Source: Monocercomonoides exilis (taxonomy: Eukaryota > Preaxostyla > Oxymonadida > Polymastigidae). Taken from it: a stretch of 64,000 nt of DNA. Shown here one piece after another: positions 10,480 through 21,884 of the stretch. A model generated the notes under the pieces. It searched no databases. It was not told the DNA's origin and saw only the letters and a program-made list of their open reading frames with translations. Position 1 is the first letter of the stretch; each line of letters begins with the position of its first letter. Position numbers and translations under genes: made by a program. The stretch is taken from positions 1,426,001 to 1,490,000 of the forward strand of contig LSRY02000011.1 in the NCBI GenBank assembly GCA_001643675.2, read 5' to 3'.

Positions 10480-10687
10480 TTAAAAAATAATAGGAGTATT
10501 AACTGTTTATGGGCATATTAATTTTTTTGCAAGTTGAATACAATTTGAGTTCAAAAATTTGAGGTAATGCGAGAAGGACTAAATGAGTCACAGAAAATTT
10601 ACTAATTTAATTAATGTAAGATATTTTGAAATGAAAAAAAAAATTCCTGATCCAACTTAAAAAATCAAATTATTGTTTGAATCTTTG
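10480..10687. other. Short intergenic spacer
   Basis: AT-rich; 5' flank of the membrane protein gene and 3' flank of the long Ser-rich gene (both minus strand). No motif recognised. Confidence 0.4.
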
Positions 10688-13600
10688 CTAAGATTGCGTA
10701 AATGTTTCCGGAGCAACAGCTTCACTATCATCGAGATGTGATAATACCGATGATGAATAAGACAAATCCGTGTTTTGATCTGTGTCCTTATGCAATGAAT
10801 GCTCCTTTGATGAATTTGAAATGTTTTGAGTTGAATCTGAAGACGTTGTTTGCATAAGAAATGAAGAAGATGGAGATGCAGCTGGCTCTGCTGAAATGGG
10901 GGATGATGAAGAGGATGAATCTAAAGAAGATGAAAATGATGGCGTTGTCAATGATGATGATGAAGAAGATGCAAATGATGCAGATGATGAAGAAGTTGAA
11001 GAAGGTGAAGAAGAAGCCAATAAATAAGACGACGAAGAAGAAGATATTGTTGCAAATGAAGAAGTTGGAGGTGAAACTGACATGCTCCCTGCAGATTGAT
11101 TCAACAGCTGAGCACTAGACGGAGAGACAGACGAAGAAGGCGTAGAGATTGAGGCGACGATGCTGTTGAACGGAAAAACGGAGAATTTCGGCGGAGAAAC
11201 AGAAAGAGAAAGAGAATGGGCCGACGGAGAAATTGAGCTCTGTGGCTGGGAAATAGACACATATGAATGCTTCTGCTTGGAAAGCTCGCTTTGATCTGCT
11301 TTGGAAGTGGTGCTGTTGGAAGGAAGAAGAGATGAATGAGATGAGTTTGATTGGGATTGGATTTGAGCTGTGTCAAGATGAGTGTGAGAAGAAGAAGGGG
11401 ATTCTGATGGGTATGAAGAAGTTGGTGGAGAAGAAGAAGGAGAAAAGGAAGAAAAGTTAGAGGAGGAAGAAGATGATGGCGATGAAGACAAAATAGACTT
11501 CGTATCCTCTTCTTCTCCTTCATTGGATGATAAACTTGCATTTATCTGTGATGAATTGGCAGCATTTGAAGCAATGGAAGTATTGTTTGGTATTTGCACT
11601 GCCTGAAGAACAGAGAAAGAGAGGAGGTTTGGATCATTCACGTGTTCAGTCGTGTTCGTCTGCTGGTCAATGGAAGATGGAGAGGATGATTGGTGTGTCT
11701 GTGTGTTTGGCTTGGAGACGGTTCTTTGAGGATATGCTATTGTGGATAAGGAGGAGGAAGGAGAAGGAGAAGGAGAAGAGGAGGAGAAAGAAGAAGAAGA
11801 AGAAGATGATGATGATGAAGGCGAAAATGACTGAGGCGGGGAGAAAGCAGAAGAGACAGCAACCGAAGGCTGAGAGAAGAAAGGGGAGACAAACGGAGAA
11901 GAGGAAGAAGAATGCAAAAGTTGAGAGACAGAAGAAGAAGATGATGAAGAAGAAGAAGAGAAAGAAGAAGTGTGATTTGTTGAAGTGAATGAGATGGATG
12001 GATTGAAGGGGTGGAGAGGTAGAGAGTCCGAGACGGTTGATGGGAAAGAAGAAGAGGAGGAAGAGAAAGAGGAGGAGGAAGAAGAAGAAGAAGAAGGATA
12101 AAAGGAAGAGGAAGAGGAAGAAGAAGAAGGGGAAGAAGAAGGCATTGTGGATGCTGAAGTGTTATGCTTAGATGAGATGAAAGAGTTGTAATCAGATGGA
12201 TTTTGATAAGAAGCAATCAGCTCGTTTTGGAATGGAGCATCGAATGAAGTGAAAGAGGAGAGAAGAGTTGGCTTTGGGAAATATGACGAAAATGGAAGAG
12301 GAGCCGAAGAAGAAGAAGAGTAAGAAGAAGAAGAAGAAGAAGAAGAGGAAGAGGAAGAGGAAGAGGAAGAAGAAGATGATGATGACATAGAAGAAGAAGA
12401 AGAAGATGATGATGATGGAAAAGAAGAAGACGAAAGAGAAGGTTCCTGAGGAATGATGTGAGATATAATGATTTGTGGATAGCCATTTGCCTGGCTGAGT
12501 GACTGGGAAGATTGAAGATGGAACAGAGGAGAATAAGAAGAGGAAGATGGCATTGGCATTGAGGAGGAGGAAGAAGAGGAAGAGGAAGAGGAAGATGATG
12601 ATGATGAAGGTGCTGAAGATAAATAATCAGCTTGATGATTTAAGTTTATATTGCTTTCTTCAGATGAAGCAGAAGCAGAAACAGAAGCAGAAGAAGAAGC
12701 AGAAGATTGCACATTCAAAGCAGAGGATTTAGAATCAGTTGGATGTATTGATGTTTCAATAGTTTCTTCTTCAGCACTTAAAATGGATGGATCATTTGTG
12801 GAAGAAGATGCTATTTTTGTGTTGTCTTGTGCAGATGATAAGGAAGATGAAGGTGAAGGAAAAGGCGATGATAAAGATGATAGCAAAGGGATTGTCAATA
12901 ACACTTCATTTGATGCTGATGCTGAAGAAGAAGAAGAAGAAGAAGAAGAGCACATTTGATCAGAATGCAAATATGATTCTTTGGTTTCTTCTGCTGTTTG
13001 TGCTAATTCATGTGATGGCTTCAATGTTTCAGTATTTTCATACCTTTCAGAATTTTCATGTTTTGATGATAAAATAGAAGTATTCAGCTTATTTGTGGAA
13101 GATGAGAATTGCTCCTTAAGAAAGATGTCTTCATTGTCTTTTCTTTCTCCTCTCATTTTTTCAACGTGTTCGAAATCTTCTTTGCTTTCGTTTGCAATTT
13201 TATCATTTTTCTCTTCTTCTTCTTCCTCTCCATCTTCTTCTTCGCTAACTTCATTTTTGTTTGTGCTTGATTTGGAATCAAATAAACTCTTTTCTTTTCC
13301 AAAGAAAAAGTTGTTTTGTTTTGAATTCTTATAGTCTTTTTTGTTCTCTTCCTTATTTTTTGAGCTTTCATCTCTTCTTTTGCCTTCTTCCTTTTCATTT
13401 TGTTCCTCAACAGCTTCATCATCATCTTCTTCTTTCCTTTCTTTTTCATCCAAATTATTAGCTTTCTCTTTATTCTTCTTCAAATTTTTGTTCTTTTCAT
13501 TTTTTGTGTTTTTCTGCTCTTTCTCCTTTTTGTCATCTTCATTCATTTTTCTTCCTTCTTGTTTTGAATCAAAATCTTTACTTGCTCTTTCTTTGGAGTT

Positions 13601-15717
13601 GGAAACTTTCTTCTTCTTTCCTTCGTTTTCTTTGCTTTCTTTCGCTTCTTTCTTTTTATCTTTATCTTTATCTTTTTCCTTTTCCTTTTCTTTTTCCTTT
13701 CTTTTTTCCTTCTCTTTTTCTTTCCCCTTCTTTTCTTTGCCATTCACTGTTGCTGATTTATCGTCATTCACATCCATTTCTGTTCCTTTCAAATGAGCTT
13801 TTTCTACCACAGCAAGTTGCCTCGTATGCATTTGCGAAGAAGAAGAAGATGCAAAATTCGAGAAAGGTGATGGAGAAAACGACAGGAAACCAGAAGGAAT
13901 AGAAGAAGATGAAGAAGATATTGCTGTTGCTGCTGCCAACTTCCCATTCGAAGGAGGAGGCGGAGGCAAAATACCATCAGAACCAGCAGCCCCTGTCTCC
14001 ATCAACCTGCCAGCCGCGCCCGCAACGCTCCTCGCCTTCATCTCTTCCTCTGTCTTCTCTCCTATTTCCCTCAGAAGCGCCCCTCTCCCTCCTTCAAAGA
14101 AGAACAGCCGTGTTCCCACAGCCTCTGCAGCTATCTCCACATCACTCGATCTTCCCAACACAGACAGCGCTCGTTCCAGCAGGAGAAGCACAGAGCGCGG
14201 AAGCGGCGCAGCAGGCGGGGCGTATGCAGGGATGTTTGTCAGCGCCTGTGCTTGGGCCTGGGCATCGAAGAGGAAGCGGGGGGATGGCTGGGAATGCTGG
14301 GAAGATGAGGAGGAGGAGGAAGATGAGGAAGATGAGGAAGATGAGGAAGATGAGGAAGATGAGGAGGAAGAGGCAGAAGCAGAGGCTGAGGCGGAGGTGT
14401 TTGGGAACGGATCGGAAGAAGAAGAAGAAGACGAGGAGGAGGAGGAGGACAGCGAAGGAAGTTGCTGAGTGGTAATTGATGAAGAAGCAGGAATTGAAGG
14501 AATTGGAGGAATTGTCAATGAAAAAGGCATAGGTTGGGCATGCAAAACAGGGGACAATGGATTGGCAGTCATAGATAGTGGAGGAATTAGAGAAGAAGAA
14601 GAAGACGATGAAGAAGACGATGATGAAATCGTCTGTTGAACAGCTGATGGCTGAGGGGATAGAGAGGAAGATGGCGATGGGGAGATGTACAGCGAAGGCG
14701 GGTGGTGTGCAGTGATAAGTGGCTGAGTGGGAAAGAGAATGGCCGTGTTTTGATAGTTCTGCTGAGAAATTGGCTGAGGAAGTGAATGCGCCAGCATCTC
14801 TTTGATGATCTTAACGACAGCCAGTCGAGCTTCAGGTAAAGTGTCAGCTGGGTTGGACGATGAGGCGTTTGGATTTGAGGAAACATTTGAAAGCGGAAGA
14901 CTTGTAGAATACGAAGACGAAGCTGACGAAAAAGATGTTATTGGATCATTGGGAATAATTCGATGTGAAACACCTCCTGGATTGATGGCATTTGGATTTA
15001 AAGGAGAATTACTTAATGTTCCTGGCTGAGATGAGGAAGCAGATACTGATTCAAATAAAGTTGAAGAATGCGCTGGAACTCTTATCGACGACTGATGGCT
15101 TTGAGCATTCTTCAATGAAACTGTTGTATCGGATTCATTTATGGCAATTCTCAGAATTCTCGATAAAAAGGAAAATTCTTTGAAAAATGTACGCATTTTT
15201 GGTGATTTTCGATATAAAGAGCACAATGTTGATTTTGCACAGGATATTGCAGATGGAAATGGCGATTCAAGCATTGCCAGAAGAGAATCAAGAAGAAGTT
15301 TCATCACTGCGTCATCCTTCTTTTTTGTCAAGTGCGCAATTGTCAGCGTTAAAACATCAAGACAAAGAAGCTGAACTTGCTCAATCCTTGAAACTCTAAA
15401 AATTTTCATTACGAGGCTTAGAATATCTTGATCAAGAAGTAAAGGAATCCATTCTTTTCCTATTTAATGTTTTTCTCATTTCAAATAGTGAAAAATAAAT
15501 TACAAAATCAAACTGAGGATAACAATTAATAATATGCGTTGGAGAGTTTGCACAAGCTTTTCTTTATTTTCGGTTCTGAGATAATTTGGAAATTGAGAAA
15601 TCTCTCTAACCTGAATAATGAAATTTGAACATCATAAAACTTAACAAATTCGAATCAAACATCTAGCACTTCATAAAATGAATGTTTAGATTCGGGAAAT
15701 CTTCCTTGGTCAGCCAT
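10688..15717 (-). CDS. 1641-residue protein: short helical-repeat head with a giant Ser-rich disordered body, 3 exons
   Basis: Exons 15717-15661, 15610-15514 and 15459-10688. The two introns (50 and 54 nt) both start GTTTGA, and phases 0 and 1 match. The new N-terminus, MADQGRFPESKHSFYEVLD-, leads into an alpha-helical region (about residues 20-160: LVQTLQRILLIVIL, IEQVQLLCLDVLTLTIAHL, FFKEFSFLSRILRIAI) that looks like ARM/HEAT-type repeats. The rest is low complexity: many Ser runs of 8-25 residues (about 160-560 and 900-1600) and a Lys/Glu-rich block (about 590-830). The Ser runs are coded by mixed TCT/TCC/TCA codons. No catalytic domain was seen. By layout it could be a scaffold with a small folded head. 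It is transcribed divergently from the helical-repeat gene at 15835. Confidence 0.7.
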
Positions 15718-15834
15718 TAACACCAGAATTTTCTGGTGTAAATAAACACATTTCCAAATAATGATCCTTGTTGATCGCGCAATTTATGATATAATTGAAT
15801 TTTTATTTATTTTGACAAACAAGAATTAGAGGTA
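15718..15834. promoter_or_regulatory. 117-bp bidirectional spacer between divergent start codons
   Basis: The two inferred start codons (15717 on the minus strand, 15835 on the plus strand) are only 117 bp apart, so both promoters must overlap here. The spacer holds the palindrome described separately, and an AT-rich stretch at 15782-15815. Confidence 0.6.
15720..15739. promoter_or_regulatory. Palindrome ACACCAGAA-TT-TTCTGGTGT
   Basis: Perfect 9-bp arms around a 2-bp centre, two bases upstream of the minus-strand ATG. It could be a binding site for a dimeric regulator or an RNA hairpin in the 5' UTR of the Ser-rich gene. No known factor can be named. Confidence 0.55.
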
Positions 15835-17271
15835 ATGGATGATCAAAAATTGATAGATAGTTTGCAAAATGCATCTAATTTTGAAATTTTTGTTTGGTTA
15901 TATTCTTTTATATTAATTTCAACATTTCTTGCTTTTGTGCATTTAAATTTATTGTCACGATGTGCTGTTATTATACAGGCGAAGTAAAATGGGATTTTCA
16001 GAACCTTGATAAGCTCGTTAGTGTTATTGACCATTCACTTCAAAAAGCTCAGACAAGTCCAACAACTTCATCAACGAAACTTTTAATTGAAGACTTTTAT
16101 AAAGAGAAAAGTTATCACAGCAATGAAGAATTAATTGGACTTCTTTCACATTTTGTAAATTATCTTCAATCAATGTGCAGAAGAGATCCGAAAGTTATTG
16201 AAGAATATGCCCCCTCAGAACTTTTTACTCTTATTGATGAAGCATTCACTTGCAATCCTCCATATAAAATTGGAATTCAACTTTGCGAAATTATTCGCTA
16301 CTCTCTTTATTGTAATGAGGATCGTTCCGAAGCACTTTTGACACAATCATTAGCAAAATCCATCTTAGATAATCTTCTTTTACCAGTGGAAAAAGTTACA
16401 GAAAGCCACATATTGGCCCTCCAACGTTTCACTTATTCAGAATCACTTTTGATAACAATGACACTTGTAAAGCTTGGTTGCATTCCTCGACTTCTTGATC
16501 TGCTTATTCACCCCGTCGAGTTTTGTCTGAGAAATGTGTGTTTTTGCTTGTCTCATGTACTCAGCTCTGGAGCAGAGATTGTTGGAAGCGACAGTCCGCA
16601 TCCTTTTTCAGAGGAGATCCTGAGATATGACGGAAGCGAGAAACTTTTTTATGCATTTAAAAGAACGAAAGACAAAAAGGCAAAACGAGAGATTTCCAGA
16701 TGCTTATGTTTTTTGTGGAATGGCAAGGCGCTTCCAGATCATTTGGGAGAAATCATAGAATTTGGCTGGGCAGTCATCAATGATGAGAATGAGTCATTGG
16801 TTGATAGACAGAAAATGCTAGCTTCACTTTGTCAGCTTGCTAAAATGAATGGTTTGTTCCTTAAAACATTATCATTTTAATCAATAGTTTTGTTCTCAAT
16901 AAATGATATTTTTGTTTACGTAAATTTTTAATTCATTCATATTTTTCATATTTTCTTTTTGTTTAAATTTTTTTCTTTTCTCTTTTCAACTTTTTAACAT
17001 TTTCATTTTCTTCTTCCTAGAAAATCAGAAATTACTGCAAATTTTTCATTCTACAACAAATTGCATACATATTCTCGATGGCAGCGTAACACAGTTTTAT
17101 GGAAATGTTCTTTTCATTTTAAATGAAATGATAGAAAGGTCGCCAAAAGAAATTTCGGAACAGATTATAGGTGAGATTAATAGGGACAAAATAAAAGGAT
17201 TAACTGAATCAGCAGATAACACATACAAAATCAACGCCATCTTCCTTTTAAAAAAGATGACTGACAGTTAA
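15835..17271 (+). CDS. 382-residue all-helical (ARM/HEAT-like) protein, 3 exons
   Basis: Exons 15835-15859, 15979-16851 and 17021-17271. Introns of 119 and 169 nt start GTTTGC and GTTTGT. The first join gives MDDQKLID-S-EVKWDFQNLDKLV, the second LAKMN-ENQKLLQIF. The body is a series of amphipathic helices (LIGLLSHFVNYLQSM, LFTLIDEAFTCNPPYKIGIQ, LLITMTLVKLGCIPRLLDLL, CLRNVCFCLSHVLSSG) typical of ARM/HEAT superhelices that hold other proteins. No enzyme motif is present. An alternative start inside the first intron (15894) opens a frame, but it would begin with an unlikely Phe/Cys-rich leader. Function unknown; only the fold class is supported. Confidence 0.75.
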
Positions 17272-17576
17272 ATCATTACACATTTAGAATACACTTAGAA
17301 ATTTAATTTTTATTTGAATTCTAAACAATTATTCAAATTCATGAAAATTAAAGTGAAGTTTTCTTTCACCAATTGTTTCATTGAATAGGAGCTCATTGCT
17401 CTTTTTGCATAATTTTGAATGGCGAGCAAATTATGAAGATGGTGGTTTTTTTCATGACTTTTTTTATCTAGAAAGAATTATAAAAATCAAATGGTATGCC
17501 GGTTTAAAATATTTAAATCATAATTATTTTATCATTAGAATGTTGATAAATATCGAATTTATCCACATACTTAAGG

Positions 17577-17620
<44 letters not shown>

Positions 17621-17629
17621 AGAGTAATT
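17272..17629. other. Intergenic with a 41-bp poly(A) tract
   Basis: AT-rich 3' flank of the helical-repeat gene. The A run at 17577-17617 lies 12 bp before the left end of the MITE-like element. Confidence 0.6.
17577..17617 (+). repeat. Poly(A) tract, 41 bp
   Basis: An uninterrupted run of A ending in GAGAGAG. It could be a retro-insertion tail or simple slippage; nothing upstream supports a retroelement. Confidence 0.9.
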
Positions 17630-17886
17630 GGGTGATTATTTTTGAAATCATAACTATTTCCTGGTTATTGATTATTCAAACGTTGTTCGTCATCGGGAAG
17701 AGACTTTGTGTTTGAATTGTTGAATTATTACAACTGCTATCAAAACAAATGTTTAAGCTCAAATGAAGATACAGATTTTTTTCAAATAAGTCTTTTCACT
17801 TTTCAGGATTCTTTTGTTGATTTTCAAGTGAAGTTTTCGAACCGAAATTTTTGTGTGAAAAAATATGATTTCAAAAATAATCACCC
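17630..17886. mobile_element. MITE-like element, 257 bp with 23-bp inverted ends
   Basis: GGGTGATTATTTTTGAAATC at 17630 is repeated inverted at 17867-17886; the match continues about three more bases inward (CATA). The interior has no gene. A third copy of the same end, in the plus orientation, lies at 20416. The outer end GGGTGAT resembles the outer end TGGCTGAT of the long-TIR element at 21674, which is why I read GGG as the outside. The alternative pairing, 17866 with 20436, would enclose the decayed transposase and is considered in the findings. Confidence 0.6.
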
Positions 17887-18277
17887 ATATATACCTTTGA
17901 ACATTCATTCTTATTCAGTGAGTGCTTAACCCACCACTTCGTGCCAAACTCACACCCTATTCACATTTGCACGAGGATGCAAAACACAATTCAACGATTA
18001 AGAATTGAAAACCATTTGATCACAACAAATCACAACGTTAATAATCCAATTAAATATTTTGATCAGTCTCCGTTATTTTTTGTTCTTTCAAAATATTGCC
18101 AGTTTCTTCTTCAATCCAAAGACGATATTAATAGCCACTTTTACTGAAGCCAGAGAAAATAATAAAACAATTCTTTATTATTTCTAAGTATATCAGGCAA
18201 TGATATTCGTCAATGTTATCTTTGATTCAAAATGACAAAAAAAGATATTTTGATATGCTTGATCACACCAAATAAAG
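17887..18277. other. Spacer between MITE-like element and decayed transposase
   Basis: AT-rich, only short open frames, no family recognised. Confidence 0.4.
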
Positions 18278-20123
18278 ATGACTGAAAAACCTGAATTATC
18301 ATCAACTCAGTTGTGCAGAGTTCTTGCAACAAAGGAATATCGTGCATTCAAATCCCCTTCGAAAAAGCTTTTCGCGATTCGACAAAGTTTTTATGAGAAA
18401 TATTCAACTGCCAAAAAAGCAAAAGTTTGGTCAAAAGATGCATGGAAAAGAGGGATAAGAGCTGAAAGAGCTGGCAGAGAAACTAGAAGGAATGGACACC
18501 CTCAGGCAATTACGAACGATAAATTGGAAACAACTGAAAACCAAGTTTTGGTTCTTTAATCTGACCAAACAATTGTTCGAATTCGCGATGTGCAAAACAT
18601 GGTTTGTAATATGGGGGGAAATACGGACTTTCAAGCTTTTTATGCATATAGCATGAAAAAATTGTTTCGCTCATAACTTTATTTCGCTTTCTCAGATTTC
18701 AAAATAAAATTGATTTTCATATCCGTAAACAGGCATCGTTGAAATTAAAACATGAAGTTTTCCAACATTTCACAAATGTCAAATAATAGAACCATTTTTT
18801 AATATTTTTTGATATAAAATAGTCAATGAAAAGTGCATAATTTTTCAATGAAAATGACTGAAGTCAAATATTTTGTCCCATATTTATTTTCATGGTTTTT
18901 TAAACTTTTATGAACGTTTCAGTGTGCGGATCTCAAAGAAAAATCATCAAAACTAAAGAAAGAATTCAAAACAATCAACAAAATTTAAGTGAACAAATCA
19001 ATTCGATGAAGTGATATACTAAAGGCTTCCATCGCTTAGGATGCAGATGTTGCATATATATCTGCGCAGTCACCCGAGAACATCAGAGGATGGTTCTCGG
19101 AATTGTTGAGCACTGCAACGGAATTCAATATCATAGCTGCGGACATTTTCAATTTTGATGAATCGTCAATCTCATGCGGGAAATCATCGAACAAATTGGT
19201 ATTTTGCCTTAAAGGTCAAACTCCTCCACAAGTTCCCTTCGCTCCGAAAGTCCCGAATGCAACTATATGCCTTTGTATCTGCGCTGACGGATCCTCATTG
19301 CCACGATTTCTTCTTTGGCCAAAGAAAACACTCCCGAAAGAGTTTCGAACACTTTCTTCGTTTGATATCATATATATTTTTTCATCTTCCGGGTGGATCA
19401 CTTAGGAAATCTTCAACTTCTTCATGATCAATTTTTGGATTCCTTTCATCGTATAGAAAGTCAAACCAACCACATATCATCGCGCCCTTCTGTTGATGGA
19501 TTATCATTCAACACTTAATGAAAAAAAGTGATTGAATTAACAGAAAAAAAAAAACAACATCATTCTTTAATGGTTCCTGTCCAACATGACACACTCACAT
19601 CAAGCATGCGATTCCTGTATTTTTTCTCGACTCAAATCCACTTTAAGTTACAAATTTGTTATTCCGTCTCCATTTTCTCTCACTTCCTATCGAGCCCAAC
19701 TTGCAGATATTCTCCCCAAAGACTTGGCTACAACTTGTGTTCCATCAATAGTGAAGGCAGCATTTATGAAGACAGGGGTCTGGCCTGTTGCAGCAGCTCC
19801 AGTTGATTCCTGAATAATTTGAGTGCAAATCAAACCATCCTCAAGAAACAACGATCACCATTCTTTTTCACAGGATTGGTCTGATCAACTTCAAAAAAAT
19901 TATTCTCCAACAAAAAGACAAAGAGTTTCAGCTTCATCGAAAACATGAGACATTAATTCTACAGAAATATCTTTCTTGTCAAAATAAACTTCATCAAACA
20001 AATCAATACTTCTTCTTCGCCGATGAGTACGAATCACATTCAACAACATTTCTTGAAGATTTGGATAGCTATGATTTGAAGAAACAACTTGAAGATACTA
20101 AAAAGCAACTTGCTTTTCTATGA
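18278..20123 (+). pseudogene. Decayed pogo/Tigger-type transposase
   Basis: Fragments in several frames line up in the order of the intact transposase at 3257-4632. The first is an N-terminal DNA-binding piece (18278-18559, ending RRNGHPQAITNDKLE). A mid piece reads SPENIRGWFSEL into FNFDES at about 19060-19405, the first catalytic Asp. LLLMDYHSTLN near 19485-19510 covers the second Asp, and QACDSCIFSRLKST near 19600-19640 the third. The closing block AFMKTGVWPVAAAP ends in a stop near 19813. An acidic C-terminal tail is open to a TGA at 20121-20123. At least three frameshifts and several in-frame stops make it non-functional. It is divergent from the intact copy, so it represents a different subfamily. 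Confidence 0.8.
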
Positions 20124-20415
20124 TCTTTATTTGAAGAAATTGAAAAATTTAAAGCTTCTTCGACACCTTCAACATTAAAAAACAAGCATTCTCGAAAAGA
20201 ATTCAACATTCTTTTGTGAAACTCTTCTTCAGGCGATTATGAAAGAGAAATTAAACATATATAGAAAAAGAAAAAGATAATCCATAAAATAAACAACGAT
20301 GATCCAAGTGGGGAAAGTGACTCTGATGAAAGATGAAAATTGGAATAAGAAAAACCAATCTAAAGAGCAGTTTCACCTGCTTTCAGCAAAAAAGAAATTG
20401 AATGTCGCAAAAAGT

Positions 20416-20436
20416 GGGTGATTATTTTTGAAATCA
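20416..20436 (+). repeat. Third copy of the GGGTGATTATTTTTGAAATC end motif
   Basis: Identical over 21 bp to the left end of the element at 17630. It may be the left end of another element whose right end is lost, or the right end of a 2.57-kb transposon starting at 17866. Confidence 0.8.
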
Positions 20437-21107
20437 AATATTTTTACGGAAAAAGAATAATGCTCTTATTCACAGTTATATGCAAAACATTTTACAAAAA
20501 AGCTTTGCACACGAATTTATTATTGTCTTTCAAATGCATGTTGTCATTGAAAAACAGAGAAGCAAATTGATGATTCAAACATAAACATCAGAAAGATTTC
20601 TAAGTTATTGCGACAAATAGCAAATTCGAGAATTTTGTCAGATCAATTATGAAACCAAAAGGAATGACCCAAGTTTTGTTTTTCGTTATCTTTGATGTTT
20701 GTTTGTTTGCTTGTTTGTTTTCTCACGTGGAAAAGTTTGCAACTGCGAAACGTGATAATTGATGAAGAAGAAGGAAAAAGGAACACACTTAAAAATTTTT
20801 GTTCTTATTATGTTGGAAACAGATGATGTTGAAGTATTTTTAAAAATGAAATTCGCAACCTTTTAATCTTAAACACTTAACATTTATGCTGTTCTTTTTT
20901 TGAAGTACTTGTCCTTTTCTTTTATTTAAAGCTCAACTATTAGAAATGAATGGTGAACATATTTCAAAACATGAACTTTGAATTCAATATTTCGGTTGGG
21001 GTTTGGGACCAGGGGGAGGATAAAGCACCCATAGTGTGTTAAAATCAAATAAAAAAAGTGAAACAAAACAAAACCAAAACCAAAACCAAAACCAAAAAAA
21101 AAAAAAA

Positions 21108-21138
<31 letters not shown>

Positions 21139-21673
21139 CCAATTTTATAAAATATATTAATGATATTGGTTTCTTTTATTTCTTTTTTCATTTTTTTTGT
21201 GACTGATGAAGAAATTTTTGTTCCTCTACTTTAACATTAACAAATTTGCTTTTATTTTGTTGTAAGAATGAAGTGGATGCAAATTATAAAAGGTGTTGAA
21301 AAAAGAAATATTTGAATTACAAGAATAACAAAAAATCTTAAAATAAAAACACACATAAATACTCTAAATAAAATCCACCAGTTGGGAAAATGAACGCAAA
21401 AACTGAATGAAGGAAAAATATCTAGCATTTTGATTTGTAATGGAGTTATGACAAGACAAAAAGAAGAAAGGGTAATGATTATGAAAAACTTTCAGCAAAA
21501 GAAATGAAAAAAATTTCATTTGACTCTCAAAACGCAATTAATTTCAGAAAAATAAAGAATATCATTTTTTTTTTTAAAAAAAGGATATAGCTTTAAAAAC
21601 AATGATTCAAGCATTGTCATGAACAAAATAAATCAGACGAAAGTCAAAATAAAAATGAAAATTTCAAAGCGTA
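20437..21673. other. Intergenic, no gene seen
   Basis: AT-rich with short open frames only. It contains a CAAAACC/AAAACC microsatellite running into A-rich DNA at about 21066-21136. Confidence 0.5.
21066..21136 (+). repeat. (CAAAAC)n microsatellite followed by an A-rich run
   Basis: Repeated CAAAAC units pass directly into about 40 bases of nearly pure A. Confidence 0.85.
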
Positions 21674-21884
21674 TGGCTGATCCTTTTTGAAATCAAACTT
21701 TCGTTCGAGTTTTCAACAAAAAAATTTTTATCTCAATGAGAAAAACGAAAAAAAAGGAACAAAACACAAGTTAAAACTTCCAATAAAGAAGTATATACAA
21801 AAACAAATAATCTTTATTATCCCATTGAGGAAAATTTTATCATCAAAACTCGAACGAAAGTTTTATTGCAAAAAGGATCAGCCA
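21674..21884. mobile_element. Long-TIR MITE-like element, copy 1 (211 bp)
   Basis: The left end TGGCTGATCCTTTTTGAAAT is matched in inverted form at the right end (…AAAAAGGATCAGCCA). The first 40 bp differ at only two positions, and weaker pairing continues to about 75 bp (TTTTTATCTCAATGAG versus CATTGAGGAAAATTTT), so the element could fold into a long hairpin. A second copy lies at 61700-61905. The interiors of the two copies differ. No gene inside. Confidence 0.85.

Noticed and set aside
11527-14475. Several Lys/Glu/Met-rich plus-strand frames
   Set aside because: They are the antisense of Ser codon runs (TCT/TCC read as GAA/GAG/AAG) in the 10688-15717 gene.
17577-17617. Poly(A) as a retrotransposon tail
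   Set aside because: No reverse transcriptase, target duplication or processed-gene sequence upstream; simple slippage is sufficient.
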